From positions 372,001 to 436,000 of the forward strand of contig NC_014371.1 in NCBI RefSeq assembly GCF_000144405.1: a stretch of DNA of 64,000 nucleotides, given 5' to 3'. Position numbers and translations under genes: made by a program. The notes under the pieces were generated by a model. That model made no database searches. It saw nothing but the letters and a program-made list of their open reading frames with translations, and was not told the DNA's origin. Numbering within the stretch: position 1 is the stretch's first letter; each line of letters begins with the position of its first letter. Shown piece by piece: positions 63,946-64,000 of this stretch. The stretch comes from Prevotella melaninogenica ATCC 25845. GTDB lineage: Bacteria; Bacteroidota; Bacteroidia; Bacteroidales; Bacteroidaceae.

Positions 63946-64000
63946 AAGGGTATGATTTTTTATTACAAAATGGTTTTACTTATCCATCGTATTTATGCGC

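Noticed and set aside
1-64000. tRNA or rRNA genes
   Set aside because: No cloverleaf with GTTCRANNC T-arm and CCA-type acceptor pairing was found in the intergenic gaps, and no rRNA-like stretch.

Overview
The window looks like a chromosomal segment of a Bacteroidales bacterium, most likely an oral-type Prevotella. Three things point there. Promoters have the Bacteroidetes form TTTG-N19/20-TAnnTTTG. The gene content is typical of the phylum: a T9SS plug-domain protein, a PCMD lipoprotein, a DUF4105/Lnb protein, bifunctional FtcD, two-subunit glycine dehydrogenase, and Rho with a very long N-terminal insertion. Intergenic DNA is AT-rich. The genus is inferred from remembered gene order and protein similarity; no search was run. 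I see no rRNA, tRNA, transposase, integrase, phage or CRISPR locus.

Layout. 1-1.4 kb: a partial secreted protein and a DUF4105 membrane protein (minus). 1.5-9.2 kb (plus): outer-membrane protein, lptC, a CNNM/CBS (GldE/CorB-like) protein, a PpiD/SurA-type foldase and an acyl-CoA ligase. 9.7-12.2 kb: CDF metal exporter, HAD hydrolase, trmB. 12.4-15.0 kb (minus): LytTR regulator with its LytS-type kinase, then riboflavin synthase. 15.1-15.45 kb: a structured RNA, probably 6S, with its own promoter and terminator. 15.8-21.6 kb (minus): gcvT-gcvH-gcvPA-gcvPB-lpdA, a complete glycine cleavage system behind one strong promoter. 21.9-23 kb: an FMN/Fe-S membrane protein. 23.5-27.3 kb (minus): phoH-purC-ubiE-aroE. 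27.4-28.9 kb: a DUF5715 M15-like protein and rpsP. 29.5-36.3 kb (minus): ftcD-hutU-hutH-hutI, the histidine degradation route. 37-40 kb: an SDR, a PCMD lipoprotein and an outer-membrane barrel. 40.5-45.9 kb (minus): pyrF, a membrane protein, prfA, purM, kdsB. 46-48.4 kb (plus): DUF2520 protein, kdsC, maf, rlmH; with kdsB across the divergent promoter this places two Kdo genes together. 48.7-54.6 kb: HAD phosphatase, mltG, a pseudouridine synthase, fabG with a TetR regulator, galE. 54.8-63.6 kb: a small acidic protein overlapping the T9SS plug gene, rho, DUF4301 and a RelA-type (p)ppGpp synthetase.

The most unusual content is between genes. Nine intergenic gaps carry one repeat (called R1 here), each exactly five 22-bp units (110 bp, no indels), with unit-specific sequence and near-palindromic cores such as AAAAGGGCACCTTTT. 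Five other gaps carry an unrelated repeat (R2) made of RCAC-N4-6-GTGY dyads, again at an exact 22-bp period. All fourteen arrays lie 3' of at least one gene. Three R1 copies are embedded in a roughly 410-bp longer element that begins with a conserved hairpin. I find no function for either family. Strict phasing at two helical turns suggests arrays of protein-binding sites on DNA.
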